Below, piece after piece: positions 22,701-33,784 of a stretch of 64,000 nucleotides of DNA. The stretch spans positions 14,198,001 through 14,262,000 of the forward strand of contig OX637296.1 of the NCBI GenBank assembly GCA_951799445.1, written 5' to 3'. A program made the translations under genes and the position numbers. The notes under the pieces were generated by a model. That model was not told the DNA's origin, searched no databases, and worked only from the letters and a program-made list of their open reading frames with translations. The stretch comes from Pseudisothecium myosuroides (Eukaryota > Streptophyta > Bryopsida > Hypnales > Lembophyllaceae). Within the stretch, counting starts at the first letter, position 1, and each line of letters begins with the position of its first letter.

Positions 22701-25700
22701 TATGCATTTTTTGGACACCATATGAATAGCCTATGAATTTTCAAACAAATAGATGAAAATAGTTGTATCTAAAAGCAATCCTAGACTTTCATGCATGGAA
22801 GCAATGTATTTTTAGAATTTTTTATAAAGGGATCAAAATTAAATGTATAAATGATAAAGAGTAAATGTCCCAAGAAATTCTCTTGTACCCAAAGTGTTCT
22901 TTTTAGAGCATTTATGTTGATCTATCAATGACAACATTCTCATACATGATAGATAAAGTCCTCATAATTTAAAAGACTAAAAGAATATAGTCCCTCTATC
23001 TAAAAGCAAATGAATGCATTTATCAAATGTATAAATAAGATGTACTCGGCTATCAAGTTTGGCATTAATTCAATAAAAACCAAGAGTTGAATTTTTTTGG
23101 AAATTATTCTTGGAAGGAATTAGAAAATAAATAAATAAATGATGCAAATCCCTAAATATCATAAAATGGGTCAAATGGTGAAATTTAAGTCACCTAATGT
23201 CAAAATTATGGTATTTAAAGTATCATAAGCACTACCAAATATTATGATATTTTTATTTGGTTATCATGAATAGCTAACTTCACTGATACATTGTAAATGA
23301 GAGGGCAAAGAAATCACCCTTATAGAAAAGTTCATTATTTTTTAACAATCCTCAAAGGTTATGGGATATTTGAAGCAAAGTAGAAGCTCAAAGAAAAACT
23401 AGAATAATTGACTTCACACTAGAACTTTAGACCTCATTTAAGCATTATAAATCAATTTTTTTCAAAATGAAGTCAACTAAGAAAATGTGGGAAATCAAGT
23501 TGAATTTCACCTCCAAAAATCAATTTGTGATTTGGAGTCTTTAATAGATAGTTATAGAGGTATGAAGTTAAGATGTGAAGATAACTATTGCATTATTTTG
23601 ACTTAACTATCAAAGCGGTTGAGCTTTTTGTGTCTTAATTTACACATCCCGTATAGATTGTTGTACCTCCTACCTTCCTACTTCTATAACAACTTGCCTT
23701 CTCTCCCCAAATCAAATATTAATGACTTGTAAAGATATCTAGGATTTATTTGGAGAAAGTAGCCACATACAAGGCGCAGGATTGCTGGACAAAAAAAGTT
23801 TGACATTTAAATTTTTTATTCATTCTAACAATGTCTCTTGGACTAGTTTTTCCAACTTTAAATAATTATTTGGCATGAAATGTTGACCTTGATAACCATA
23901 TACAATACCTTCTAAAGGAATGAATGTGCATAATTATAAACTTTGTTATGAAAGTAGTAGGTACTAACTTGCAAAGGCTTCCCATCATGGGTGCCCACAT
24001 CATTCCAGACGAGGGTACCAATGCCTCTCCAAAGAATAGATGATCGCCACCATTGTCGCCTAGACATTGGCCAATCACGTTTTTCACGATGCCCTTCTGT
24101 GCTAGTTGTGAGGGTAGTGATTCCTCAGAGTTCCACAAACCCATCACACCATCCGCGGGAATGGGGTTTCCTGTGAAAGCCCCATGCTGATCGTATCCAC
24201 ACCTAAAAAATCCCACTAATATCAATATCAGCTTGAATAATACAAGATGGCTACAAGAGAATTTGTTACTTTGTTAACAAATAGCTTGAGTGGAATTTCA
24301 TGGAGAATTTGGTACTTTGTTAACCCCTTATTGGCTGGGAGGATGTTTTTTGCCTTTTGCTTAAAATGCGAGGGAAGTGAGACATCACCCACAATCAATC
24401 TTCAGAATCTAAGAATGTATTCCGCAAAAATCTCACGGGAAAATCACATTTGATGCACTTTAAAGGTAACAATCAATCAAAACAATAAGTTCAACTCTTT
24501 CTATGAAATCGACACCTATGGGAACTTGCATATTCTATGGAGACTCACATATTCTTATCTATTTGCCCAATTAGTTTTATTTGGTTATTGATTATGACAA
24601 TCATTTGACATTCTTCCCTAATTCTGATGACACACAAAATATGGTCCCATTGAATTCTCCACTACAATCCCTGTTTCAAAGGTAGAATCCACATTCGACT
24701 GCAAATACTTTACTCAATGGCAAGGATCTGAGAGTTTCCTCTCCCAAGCTGAGACAATATTCTGAAAAGGAAAAGCTAAATAAAAACATTAGTATCACAG
24801 AAATGAACAAAGTTAACCCTTGAAAACTATGGATTCATGGTTTCATGAGGATGTGAAAATTGGTGGTATCAATTGTTAAAAAGCAGACAAATTTTTTATC
24901 ACCAGAAATCAGTGAAGGACATTGCACTTGTTGCTCAAAATACAAATGAAACTGGAAGAAAAGTTACTAACCATGTGACCTATTAACTTAAAACGAGCAC
25001 AAGAAAACATGATTTGGGTCGGAGTGAACTCCTAATCTATGAATTGATAATTGTGGAGTACCAGGATTGTACCCAATAATAGCCTCAGGGACCCTTTTCC
25101 TGCCGTTGCTAAAAAACAGGCTGATGAAGTCTGATACCAAGGCGCCAATCGAGAAGCTCCCATCTGCATACTGCATGTCGTAATCGCATTGCGTCCATTC
25201 ACCGTTCAATTCTTCTTCACACAAGTGTGATACCCCGCCATCTTGGACCTTAGCACAAATCGCATCACGACAGTCCACCACTTGGGCTTTCTTTAACTGA
25301 TACAGCCCATTAGGGCCCTGCATCAATAAGCTTCCATTGTCACATGAACCATGATTAATAATATAAAAATGACCAAAATGGGTTGAACATATTCTTGAAA
25401 ATGTAATTTAGATGGAAGGAAGTTTTATATCACCAGAATCAGTGAAATACATTGCACAATAGAAAGATAAGATTGGACAAAAGACAGCCAGGCCTCATGT
25501 GTCCCAGTCAGAAATTCTATGAAAAACACGAGGTCCAATTGGGGTATTTCTTGGTCCTGTAGAGGTCAGTTTTTCTTAAAACTGCAATTATACTTCCAAG
25601 GTTAATTTCATGAAGATATAAATCCTTAATTTTCCAAATCTGAAGCCAAAATTTGATACAACAAGAGTAGAAATTGGACATTCGTACATTGCCACAGCTT

Positions 25701-26516
25701 CGGCAAGGTGCATCACACTGCAGCCATGTCAGCCCACTGCCGGTATCCATATCGAGGTAAAATATCTTGGCAGGCCTTCCGATATGTACCTCCGCGTAAT
25801 ACATCCTACACAAAACAAATCACTCCACCATCAGAGCAAATTCTAAACTCTAAATTCTAAACAGTTCATAAACCACAGTTGTGCCCATTCAGTAATTAAT
25901 CAGAGAGAGAAAAGTCCTTAAGAGATTCAATCATACACCAATGCAATACAAGTAGCACAGACACACTCTTGATTGAATGAAAAGATAGAACATTCTGAAG
26001 AATTCATTTCCCACTACATACAACAAAACCTATCATTCAGCAAACGGAGAGGCACAAAATTCAAACGATTCTTCATACCATTCCATGTAAGCTTATCAGT
26101 GAGTGCCATGAGCAAATTGAGAGCTAATTAAGAAGTCACAAAATTAATCGCACGTACCCATCAGGGACAACATTCCCGGCAGCGGGAAAGAAGACACCCT
26201 TCTTGACCGCAAGAGCAGCGCGCTTTGCAGAGATTGTAGCAGCCTTGGATGCGAGCATCTTCAAATCCCGCTCCAGAAGGGTTCGAAGCCGTCTACTAGG
26301 CCTCTCGGTTGACGAAAGGTTGGGGTACTTGGAGTGCAAATTGAAGACTATCGCTGCATTTTGCAATTCGGTGTCCTCATCCTCTAAGATCTTTGAATTG
26401 TGAAAGATGATATGCGATTGGTACATTGCCTGGTATAAAATAAACACCGACAACAAGAGGAGCACCCATCGCCTCGACAATGAAAGAGAGCGCACGGATC
26501 GCCTGGGGTTTGCCAT
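16735..26516 (-). CDS. Membrane-anchored aspartic protease A (APCB1-like), 9 exons
   Basis: Exons are 26516-26158, 25805-25688, 25317-25073, 24202-23965, 21124-20942, 19566-19478, 18580-18472, 17446-17374 and 16847-16735 (1527 nt, 508 aa). Phases agree at every junction, so the gene looks intact. It is a pepsin-like (A1) peptidase. The N-terminus is a type II anchor: a basic segment, then a hydrophobic stretch at residues 17-32. The first catalytic motif is DTGS with Asp140, the flap region is YADGS, and the second is FDSGAT with Asp362. The core pairs GCGYDQ/LPSQLAQKG and GNVCLGIL/ISMRGYLIVF are typical of plant proteases such as APCB1, which in Arabidopsis processes a BAG co-chaperone. One oddity is DTGSG, where the family has DTGSD or DTGSE. 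The exon 4 donor (gtacct) was chosen because it keeps frame with exon 5. An alternative distal first exon is described separately. Substrate is unknown. Confidence 0.88.
18026..18375. mobile_element. Tourist-like MITE in intron 7 of protease A
   Basis: The ends are GGGCCACTTTACTCCTAGAG and, in reverse complement, GGGCCGCTTTACAACTAGAG. TAA occurs directly outside each end (18023-18025 and 18376-18378). Protease B lacks the insert at the matching site (near 40627). A TAA duplication with GGGCC termini fits PIF/Harbinger Tourist-like elements. The interior is rich in GGCC phrases and includes nested short repeats. Confidence 0.75.
19617..20039. mobile_element. MITE-like insertion in intron 5 of protease A
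   Basis: The ends GAGCTCTCAAGGGGCC and, in reverse complement, GAGCCCTCAAACGAGC form imperfect inverted repeats around a very T-rich centre. Protease B has no equivalent between its matching flanks (about 42150-42185). Target duplication is unresolved. Confidence 0.6.
21227..21630. mobile_element. TIR element (AAGGTACCCC ends) in intron 4 of protease A
   Basis: Near-perfect termini ATATAAGGTACCCC and GGGGTACCTTATAT bound about 400 bp. Protease B has only a short AT-rich joint at the corresponding position (about 43480). A diverged relative is inserted upstream of protease B (50853-51920), sharing aataag-aattc, gacatg and aattttattgcttga. The duplication is TA or TAA; not resolved. Confidence 0.65.
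22975..23205. other. Intron 4 segment inverted relative to copy B
   Basis: The phrase tatcataaaatgggtcaaat, with ggtgaaatttaagtcacct, here appears as its reverse complement in B (44455-44715: aggtgacttgaatttcacc, atttgacccattttatgata). Flanking sequence on the exon 5 side stays in direct orientation. This is non-coding. Confidence 0.7.
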
Positions 26517-26537
26517 AGCCACAAAAATTGCACGTAC

Positions 26538-26900
26538 CCATCCGGGTAAACATTCCCGGCAGTAGGAAAGAAGACACTGGGCTTCTTGACCGCAAGAGCA
26601 GCGCGCTTTGCAGAGATTGTAGCAGCCTTGGATGCGAGCCTCTTCAAATCCCGCTCCAGAAGGGTTCGAAGCCGTCGGCTAGGCCTCTCGGTGGACGGAA
26701 CGGTGGGGTACTTGGAGTGCAAATTGAAGACTGTCGCTGCATTCTGCAATTCGGTGTCCTCATGCTCTAAGAGATTTGAATTGTGAAAGGCGATCTGCAA
26801 TTGGCACGTTGTCTGGTATAAAACAAACACCGACACAACAGGAGGAGCACCCATCGCCTCGACAATGAGAGAGAGCGCACGGATCGCCTGGGGTTCGCCA
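26538..26900 (-). other. Distal duplicate of first exon, protease A (possible alternative first exon)
   Basis: This is a near copy of exon 1 (26158-26516) placed about 382 bp further upstream. From the ATG at 26900 the frame breaks after a short extra insertion in the hydrophobic segment. From the in-frame ATG at 26854 the reading is open to a GT donor after 26538. That donor has the same phase as the proximal donor, so splicing to exon 2 would give an intact protease with a shorter cytosolic end. A TATA-like box lies upstream at 26965-26974. Whether one or both first exons are used cannot be told from sequence. Confidence 0.65.
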
Positions 26901-26964
26901 TAGCCACAAAAATTCTGCTGCAAATGTTTCTGGAAACTTGGTGCTGCTCTTGATCTTGCTGTAC

Positions 26965-26974
26965 GTATTTATAG
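26965..26974 (-). promoter_or_regulatory. TATA box of protease A
   Basis: The minus strand reads CTATAAATAC about 65 nt upstream of the distal first-exon ATG (26900). The corresponding position in copy B (near 50806) has lost this motif through a small deletion. Confidence 0.55.
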
Positions 26975-27062
26975 TTTATAGTGAGAGGAAGTAGTGGTTT
27001 ACTAATGAGTTTTAGTAAAAGGATTCAAGGAGCCATTGGAACGGATTTGGGTGTTTCACATT

Positions 27063-28540
27063 TAACCCCTAATGCAGATTTGCTTAGCAGATACGGGCAC
27101 TGTACAGAGCAGCAAGTGAATACAATGTGCAGAAGCTTCCGCCCAGAGTGTCAGTAGAAAGCCTATTTTTTGGGTGAACATACAATGAGGAGAGAGGATC
27201 ACGTTCTATCAAGTTCTAAAATTTTCAGGCCGTTTGGAGATGCTGCAATGCTTCAATCGTTTTATGGTTATCTTCAGTAGTTGAAAAAGCAAGATAGTAG
27301 AAGTATGGCAAAGTTCACCAAGCGAGAGAAACCCGGCAGTTTAGCCGTTGTTTTCTATCCTCTTCCCCCGCCTCCGGGTGTGTACTCGCCTTCGGGTGTT
27401 AATTTGGCAAAGTTCACCAAGCGTGGTGGCTTCAGTACTGGACCCTGTCGCTTTCCCTACGAGCCTATGAGTACCGTGCTTGCCAGGCAAGGTGTGCCGT
27501 GCTGCAAGTGCAATCGCAATCCGGTTTGCCGGTCACGTGATGACGGTTGCAGCTTGTATGCTCAGTCCAGTACATTGAGGACTGTCTTCAGCTGAAAGCG
27601 GTTACAGCAACCTGACAACCGCACAGTGTTTGCATTATATTTCCTCTACTGGACTGAAAGTTGATGACATTCTTAGGCCACAAGAATTGGAGGCATCAAC
27701 TGTCCAGAACTCGAGCACGACAAATAGGCACTAGAGAGGAAGATTCTAGGGTGAATGCAAAAAACACTTGCCAATTTTGTTGCGTTTTGACAGTACTCAT
27801 CATTTTTTTTTTGCAGTACTTTAAAATTAGAAAAAAATTAAAATTAAAAAAAAAATATGGCTAATGTATATACCTTTAAGATGAAGGTAACCACCAAAGG
27901 AAATTCATTAAAAAATTCTCTAAGCAAAAGAACTAGAAAAGTGCCAAATCTCAAGAAAATGGATACTTTGATGTTTTAATTAGTTAAAAATAGAAAAAAA
28001 ATTACATAAAATGAAAATTGGCCATTTGTAAGAACTCTATGGAGATGGTCATTCATCCAAAAAAACTCCAAAATAATATTTTATATGTTACAAAATGCAA
28101 GTAGAAAGAAGCACACTTTGTAGACTTCCACACCACACACAATTAACTATTTTTAGAATTCCTTTGTAAAGTAGCTAAAAGTCTACTAGAAGACCATCTC
28201 CTCCAAATTTCAGCTTGAAATTCATTTTTCTGAGTATTAAACAGTACTAAAAACCTCCAAATTGACAAGTGTGACATAAAATTGGGGGCTATTTTTGGAT
28301 AGGAAATTATTTTTGAAAATTACAAAAAAATTTAGGTTAAGTGTATAATAGTCATGAGTACCTTACCTATAAATCTTTGAGTCATTTGGAGCCAAAACGC
28401 AAAAGTTATGGCCAAAAAACAAATCAAAATGCAAGGTGTGAAGCAAAATAGTACAAGTGTTTCTTGCATTCACTCTCTGATGTTGTCCACTACTAAAACC
28501 ATACCACCGGAATCGGCCACAACAATTTGAATCAGTGATT
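27063..28540. other. Intergenic DNA with a dispersed repeat
   Basis: No recognisable gene. A 104-codon frame (27281-27595) lacks domains. The start contains TTAACCCCTAATGC, which resembles a TTAA-element end without a partner. The segment at about 27785-28110 resembles about 45415-45705 inside intron 3 of protease B (shared agtactttaaaattagaaa; aaattctctaag; aatctcaagaaaat; attggccatttg). Confidence 0.5.
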
Positions 28541-29361
28541 TTTTTTCTGGCGATTTGGAGCAGAATTGCACCAAAAATTATTGGCTGGCACCAGGCCTAT
28601 AGAAAAAAAAACAAGAAATTACATGCAAAATCGCCCAGTGGAAAACACGGCAACAGGTCCCGCCGCAATTTCTGCTTGGAACAGTCTTCCGTTCCAGGGT
28701 TTCGTCGCCAGCGCCGCGGACGTCGTTGCTTTCCGTCGCTTCCCGTTGGAGCCGCCTCTGCTCCAATCTGTCCAGTCTGTGTCGATTTCGCGCCACCTTG
28801 TGTATGAACTTGATCGCTTGGGAGCCACCTTCTCTCCTCCATTGATTTGTCCCAGCACCACCTTCACTCCGGCAATGAAATCCTTGTAGCCCACTCCGCG
28901 CTGCTCTACTTGTGTAGGAAGCCAGTGATCAATTTTGAGATGTGCATTCACAGCCAGTTCGTCTAGTGTACTACGGCTACTTGGGTTTGTGGCGCCACAT
29001 TCATTTCCACTTCTTTGTGGGTGTGCTTGCATTGTAGTGTACTGCGGTAGTGTGGTTACTTGCGTAATTGGAGTTATGGCTCAACTTCATGCGCGCAATC
29101 ATGTAGTGTTTCGGTGTTTTATGGGGCTGCTCAATGAGCAAGGGCAGCTTCTTGGGCTACATTTAATTCGGCAATTGCGGAGCGAGGATGCACAGTATCC
29201 TCTTCTCTGTGTTTTTCGTCCCTGCCTTGTGGAGCTTTGCTGGGTTTCGGAACTTGGGGTTTTGAAATTTGCTTGGGCTGCTGTGCTTTGTGTCGCTCTG
29301 CTGGGGTTGGGGAGTTTTTGTTTTCCGTTTTGGTCTTGCCGCTGGGCTTTCGGTTGCTCCA
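28541..29361 (+). promoter_or_regulatory. GC-richer upstream region of the hAT-derived gene
   Basis: Base composition shifts sharply to higher G+C from about 28640. The region holds overlapping open frames on both strands without domains (for example 28619-29032 minus and 28935-29429 plus). It is most simply promoter plus 5' UTR of the gene starting at 29362. No hAT terminal inverted repeat was identified. Confidence 0.4.
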
Positions 29362-32300
29362 ATGGCGGACTCTCCCTTCGCTCCCGAAGACATTGGGTTC
29401 GCAAGCGCGGCAGTTGCCACACACAATAGCATCTTGGCGCAGAAGCGGAAACGGAAGCTCGACCGATTGCGGCGGGAGGTGAAGGCGGCTGAGAGGAAGG
29501 CACAAGCATCGAAGCGAGCCCTAGAATTGGAGGCCCGCAAGCGAGCGAGAAGTGCAAACACAATGCGTACTTACTTCACGTCCTCAAGGAATTCTCTGAA
29601 TCGACAACCATTGGAAAGCAGCGTGATGGAGTTTCAGAGCTCCGTCGACGTGGGTGGCGTAGGCGCGGAGGGTTCCCAGTCCTTGGATACTGAAATTTTG
29701 TTGTCGTGCCCCGCCGTGGTCCCTGTCTCTGACGATGACGCAAGCTTGAACTCCGAAGATGATCCAGATAGGAGTGGAGATGACATGATCGACTCCGACG
29801 ACGATGAGTTCATGGAACCACCGTGCCGTGGCAGTAAGAAACGGAAGAGTGGAGATTTGAAATTGAAGGGTGCAAAGGCTGCAGGTCCCTCTTCCGACAA
29901 TACGATGCAGAAGTTGAAAAAAAACTATGACCTTCACCGAAAATTCCACTGCGAGTGGGCAGCCAAAGAGCCCTGGAGTGAAGCTGTGCTGGCTAAAGAT
30001 GGTGTCATGCACACAGTGCGCTGCAAGCCGTGCTCTATCGTGCATGGAAAGCCAATCCACATGGCTCCTAAGTGGGATACCATTTCCAAGCATGGCCAGT
30101 GTGATATTCATAAAAAATGCATGCTTCTCTTTGCAGCTCGAGGGCCTTTGTCTATCGTGGATCAGATTCAGGGCTGCAGCACGGCAGAATCACGAAAAAA
30201 ACGTGTTCAGTTTTCAACTCTGTTCCAGTTGCTTGCCGGGGGGAGACCGATGACAGAGTTTGAGGCCCGTTTTGAATTATATGAGTTTCTTGGCGTTCCC
30301 GAGTTGCCTCGGAAGCACTGGGGTGACGGCTCCGGTTGGGTAATGGCTGAGCACCTCTACGATTTTGTTAAGCAGAGAATCAAAACTCTCATATCTACTG
30401 CGTCTTTTTTTTCTTTGTCTGTAGATGAGACAAGCGCCTGTGACAACACGAGCTGGATCGCAATCCACGCTTACGTTCTCATAGATTGGTGTCGTGTTCC
30501 TCTTCTCCTGACGATTCAGAAGATGGAGTCTGACGGTGCCACAGCTAACAAGCTCACCAGTGTCATCATGTCTGCCTTGACTTTCGGGGGTGGGGTCACG
30601 GATTCAGACGTCGCAGAGAAACTGCTGTGCTTTGGAGCCAATGGAGTGAGCACCTTCCAAGGCTTAAAGACGGGAGTGACGACGCAAATAAAAGATAAGT
30701 TTGCGCCTTTCGCCACTGGGATTCACTGCTGTGCCCACCGCCTGAATCTGGCAGCGCAGTCACTGTCTTCATTGACTCTTATGCATGCAGTGGAAGAAGT
30801 CCTTCGCGTGACTCACGGTTACTTCGCTCATTCTCCGAAAAAGGCAGCCGAGTTCAAAGCACTGTCGCAGCAGCTTGAATCGAAAGGCCTCAAGTTACTG
30901 AAAAATGTGAAAACTCGGTGGATGAGCTGTCTCTCTCCGATCCGTAGGCTACTGGCCGAGTACAAGGGCGTTCTTGCGATGATGCACGCAGATAAAAACG
31001 ACAAGAAATGGGGGCAAAAGGCCAAGGTGAGTGTTACTGTCCTCTTCTATTCCCTTGTTCATTCTTACTTTTGCAGATTCCACATTCGAAATTTTCTATT
31101 CCACTTTGCTTTCTCAGTTGTGTGACTTGTGTCCTTGGATGGACAACTTCTTTGAGAAATGGGGCTTCACTTCTCTGTTTCAAATTTGGGAGGTGGGGGG
31201 GCCATGCTTACTGCTTAGGTTTCCATTCTTATTTTTTTTTGTTTGATTGTGTCAGTTTTCTGTTCCGGGTTTGTTTTGGTAGATTATGGTTGTGTGCTCA
31301 TGGTTGTTTTCATTTTTTTTCTTCTGTGATGCTTCATTGATTTGTAACATGTGTAGCACTAATGTTACTTTGAGGACTCAGCTTAGGGTTAAGGACTGAG
31401 CTTCTTGTATTGGAAAATTGTGTAGGCAAACCTAACCCTCCTCCTGGATCCCTACGTTTTGCTCGGCATGCTGGCGATGTTGCCAATGCTAGAAGCGGTT
31501 GACACTTTGATTCAATGGGCTCAGAAAAGAGACGCCTACATTTGTGATTTTGTTGGGGCTTTGGGCACATGTCAGACCAGCTTGTTCATGTTTTACTTAA
31601 ATGTTGAAACGGCCTTCCGGAAAGATGAGTTTCATGCTTACAACCAGGTCCTGCAGTGCTCTCATGAGCAGATCTTGATGAAATGGGACGCCAATTTGAA
31701 CCTGCCTTGTGAGACTTTGACCTTTGTGGTGGGTGGGGAGTCGCTCTTTGCAATGCACAATGGCGCAATGGTCAACCGTGAGGGATATGCGGCCATAATC
31801 GCCAAAGTCCAGAATGATTGCAAAGGTGAGTTTTTTGTTATCTCAATTTCAACAGCACTCTTCCCACTACAACTGAAGTTTCTGTGTTTCTTGCTTGCAA
31901 ATGTAGAAGGTGACTTGGTTTATAAGTACTTCTTATCTACTTGTCTAGGGCTCCACTTGAACTGTACTAATCAAAAGTGCTGCCTTTGTCATGTGCAGAG
32001 GCCGCAGGGAAACTCATGTCCAAGATGACCAGCAGGTTTCCAGATCATGGGTTGATGGATGCACTCGGTGTTGTATACCCTCAGTATTGGCTGCAAGGGG
32101 ACTGCTCTGCAAGCTTCAGGAAGCACTTGGATGTGATCAAGAGCTTTTATGCAGAGCCAAAGTGGATCGGTGAGGATGACAAGAAACGTCTTGTCCCAGC
32201 TGTGCTTGATAAGTTCCTCCTGGAATCAGAGCAGCCTCTTTTCAAGATTGCTATGATAGCAAACGTCCACGCTGCCATGCAGATGCCTCCGTTACATGCT

Positions 32301-32531
32301 CCTGCCCAGCAGTTGGTGAATCCCCTCACCAAATTATGGAGGATTTTGGATGCCAACTCCTCTCTCGGCAAAAACTTCAGGCAATACATCAAATTGGCTC
32401 AGATTGCCATGGTGCATGTTTTGGGCAGCACGGAGGATGAACGGACCTTTTCAGCGTTATCTTTCCTCAAGGACAAGCTACGTAATCGGCTTGATCAGCA
32501 CTTGGGCGTGGTTGTAGGCATGCATTGCTAG
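29362..32531 (+). CDS. hAT transposase-derived protein, intact, 3 exons
   Basis: Exons are 29362-31026, 31426-31825 and 31999-32531 (2598 nt, 865 aa). Introns are GT-AG with matching phases. The upstream in-frame ATG at 29269 gives a Trp/Cys-rich leader, so 29362 is preferred. In order: a basic coiled coil (residues ~30-75), an acidic Ser/Asp stretch with a basic cluster (~140-180), a BED/TTF-like zinc finger with CKPC and HGQCDIH (~190-250), the RNase H-like core, and the C-terminal dimerisation motif ERTFSALSFLKDKL (~830). The core has SVDET (Asp near 354), then FGANG (~424) where active hAT transposases have an Asp, then CCAHRLNLAA (~455). The Asp-to-Asn change at the second catalytic position, the open frame and the introns suggest a domesticated or inactive transposase rather than a young element. 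Function is unknown. Confidence 0.85.
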
Positions 32532-33784
32532 AGTGTGTATACTTTGACAAATTTTCCGTATGAGGATTGTTTTAAGCAGTGGATGCTAGCCACTGAGCGC
32601 CAGCGCTATGCTCTGACTGCTTGACAAGCACTATAGATGGCGGACTTAGTACAGGCCTACAGGGTAGGAATTTGCAGTTGGTAGTTTGTTGGGTTCAACA
32701 GGCAACTGATAGACTTCTTTTTGCATTGTAGCACCTGAGTTTCTGTTGCAACTCAGTATTTGCTAGTAACTGCAGGGAATGCCCATGCTATGATGTATTC
32801 ATTTCGTGGAATATGGCTATCATTTATGTGTTGTTGTCAATTTATCATGTTTGGGTGATGTCTTTGGCTGGCTGCAGATGAGAAGTGTAGGGCAGTCACT
32901 CACTGAGCCCAAATTCAGTTTCTTCTTGCATGATGGATTAATTCTCTCTCAGGTGAGATCTTTCAAACCTTCTTAGTTCTCACAGTCATTTCGTTAAATA
33001 AATGTAACCCTTGCATAGTTGCATTGCTCAAAATGTTGTATCCATTCCATTAATCCACTCCCCTTCTGACTTTGGCATCGAAGCGTGCAATTCTGTTGGT
33101 TGCAGGTATATAATTAAGGTCAAGGGAGATGAGTGCCAAGACTGTTTGTGCTACTTTAAGGCTGTTAGTTTGGGCGTCTCTCAGTGATTGTAGTTGCATA
33201 CTTTCATTGTACTAATGTGTGTAGGATTTTGGGCATGCATTGCATAGTTGCTTACATTGTGAATGTTAAGTTGTCTTCCATTTATCTAGCATCCTACTAA
33301 ATCAAACATCGGAGTACTTGTGTTTGTTTTGCAAGTCCTGTTTCGTTAGTTGCAGAGCTAGGAGCACTAGGGTCAATTTGTTGAAGTTGTAGTTTTTACT
33401 GTAAATCTATCTTGTTCACTCTTCCATTTGAATGAAATCGCCATTTCTATGATGCAAGATTGCATGGTACTGCTGAAATGTCTATAGAATTTTAGAATAA
33501 CATAGGAAGTGCAGCCTAAACCGATTTAAAAGTACATGCTCAATCGCCCAAATTCCACCACAGCTGAATCCCTAGTCGCCACTTCCTGCGACGTACAATA
33601 TTCAGAAGTAGCCAATGACATCAAATTCAAACCCCAAAATATACTTTGAAGCCAGAGACTTTTAAAAAAATTTGTCAAACTAAGTATAAAAGAAGCCACA
33701 TGGCCTGTCCCTACTTGGTCTCTGCCGGAAAATAAGCACCCACCCCAAAATGAAAAAAAAAAAACTGATTTGAATGTCGTATAC
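32532..33784. other. 3' region of hAT-derived gene and intergenic DNA
   Basis: This contains the likely 3' UTR, with T-rich tracts and no further open frame of note. No terminal inverted repeat or 8-bp duplication was recognised that would delimit a mobile element. Confidence 0.45.

Larger units (their letters stand above)
16470..27062. repeat. Segmental duplication, copy A
   Basis: Nearly all of this interval aligns in direct orientation with 38125-51968. The alignment starts around cccatatggacaccaa and ends around ggattcaaggagccattg. Exons are strongly conserved. Introns align except for private insertions (18026-18375, 19617-20039 and 21227-21630 here) and one inverted patch in intron 4. 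The duplication contains one complete aspartic protease gene and its duplicated first exon. Boundaries are visual estimates. Confidence 0.85.

Noticed and set aside
23965..23970. Alternative donor gttagt for exon 4 of protease A, four bases before the chosen gtacct
   Set aside because: It would put exon 5 out of frame with an early stop in both A and B, while the chosen donor keeps frame in both.
24319..24345. TTAACCCCTTATTGG (and TTAACCCTTGAAGGAC at 47659) as TTAA element ends
   Set aside because: No inverted partner was found; A and B share the position but differ inside, so structure cannot be established.
26275..26292. agggttcgaagccgtc-like phrases resembling a tRNA T-loop (also in B and in both duplicate first exons)
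   Set aside because: They lie in the coding frame of the protease first exon (LRTLLERD), and no acceptor stem or D/anticodon arms surround them.
27060..27080. TTAACCCCTAATGC as the start of a further TTAA element
   Set aside because: No matching GGGG-TTAA partner was found within 1-2 kb; it may be a solo end or chance.
27281..27595. 104-codon plus-strand frame with Pro- and Cys-rich parts
   Set aside because: No known domain and no supporting exon context.
28619..29563. Several long frames (107-164 codons) on both strands upstream of and overlapping the hAT-derived gene
   Set aside because: They sit in a GC-rich region with few stops, overlap one another and the real coding frame, and show no domain.
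29584..30111. 175-codon minus-strand frame inside the hAT-derived gene
   Set aside because: It is antisense to a clearly coding exon; a shadow frame.
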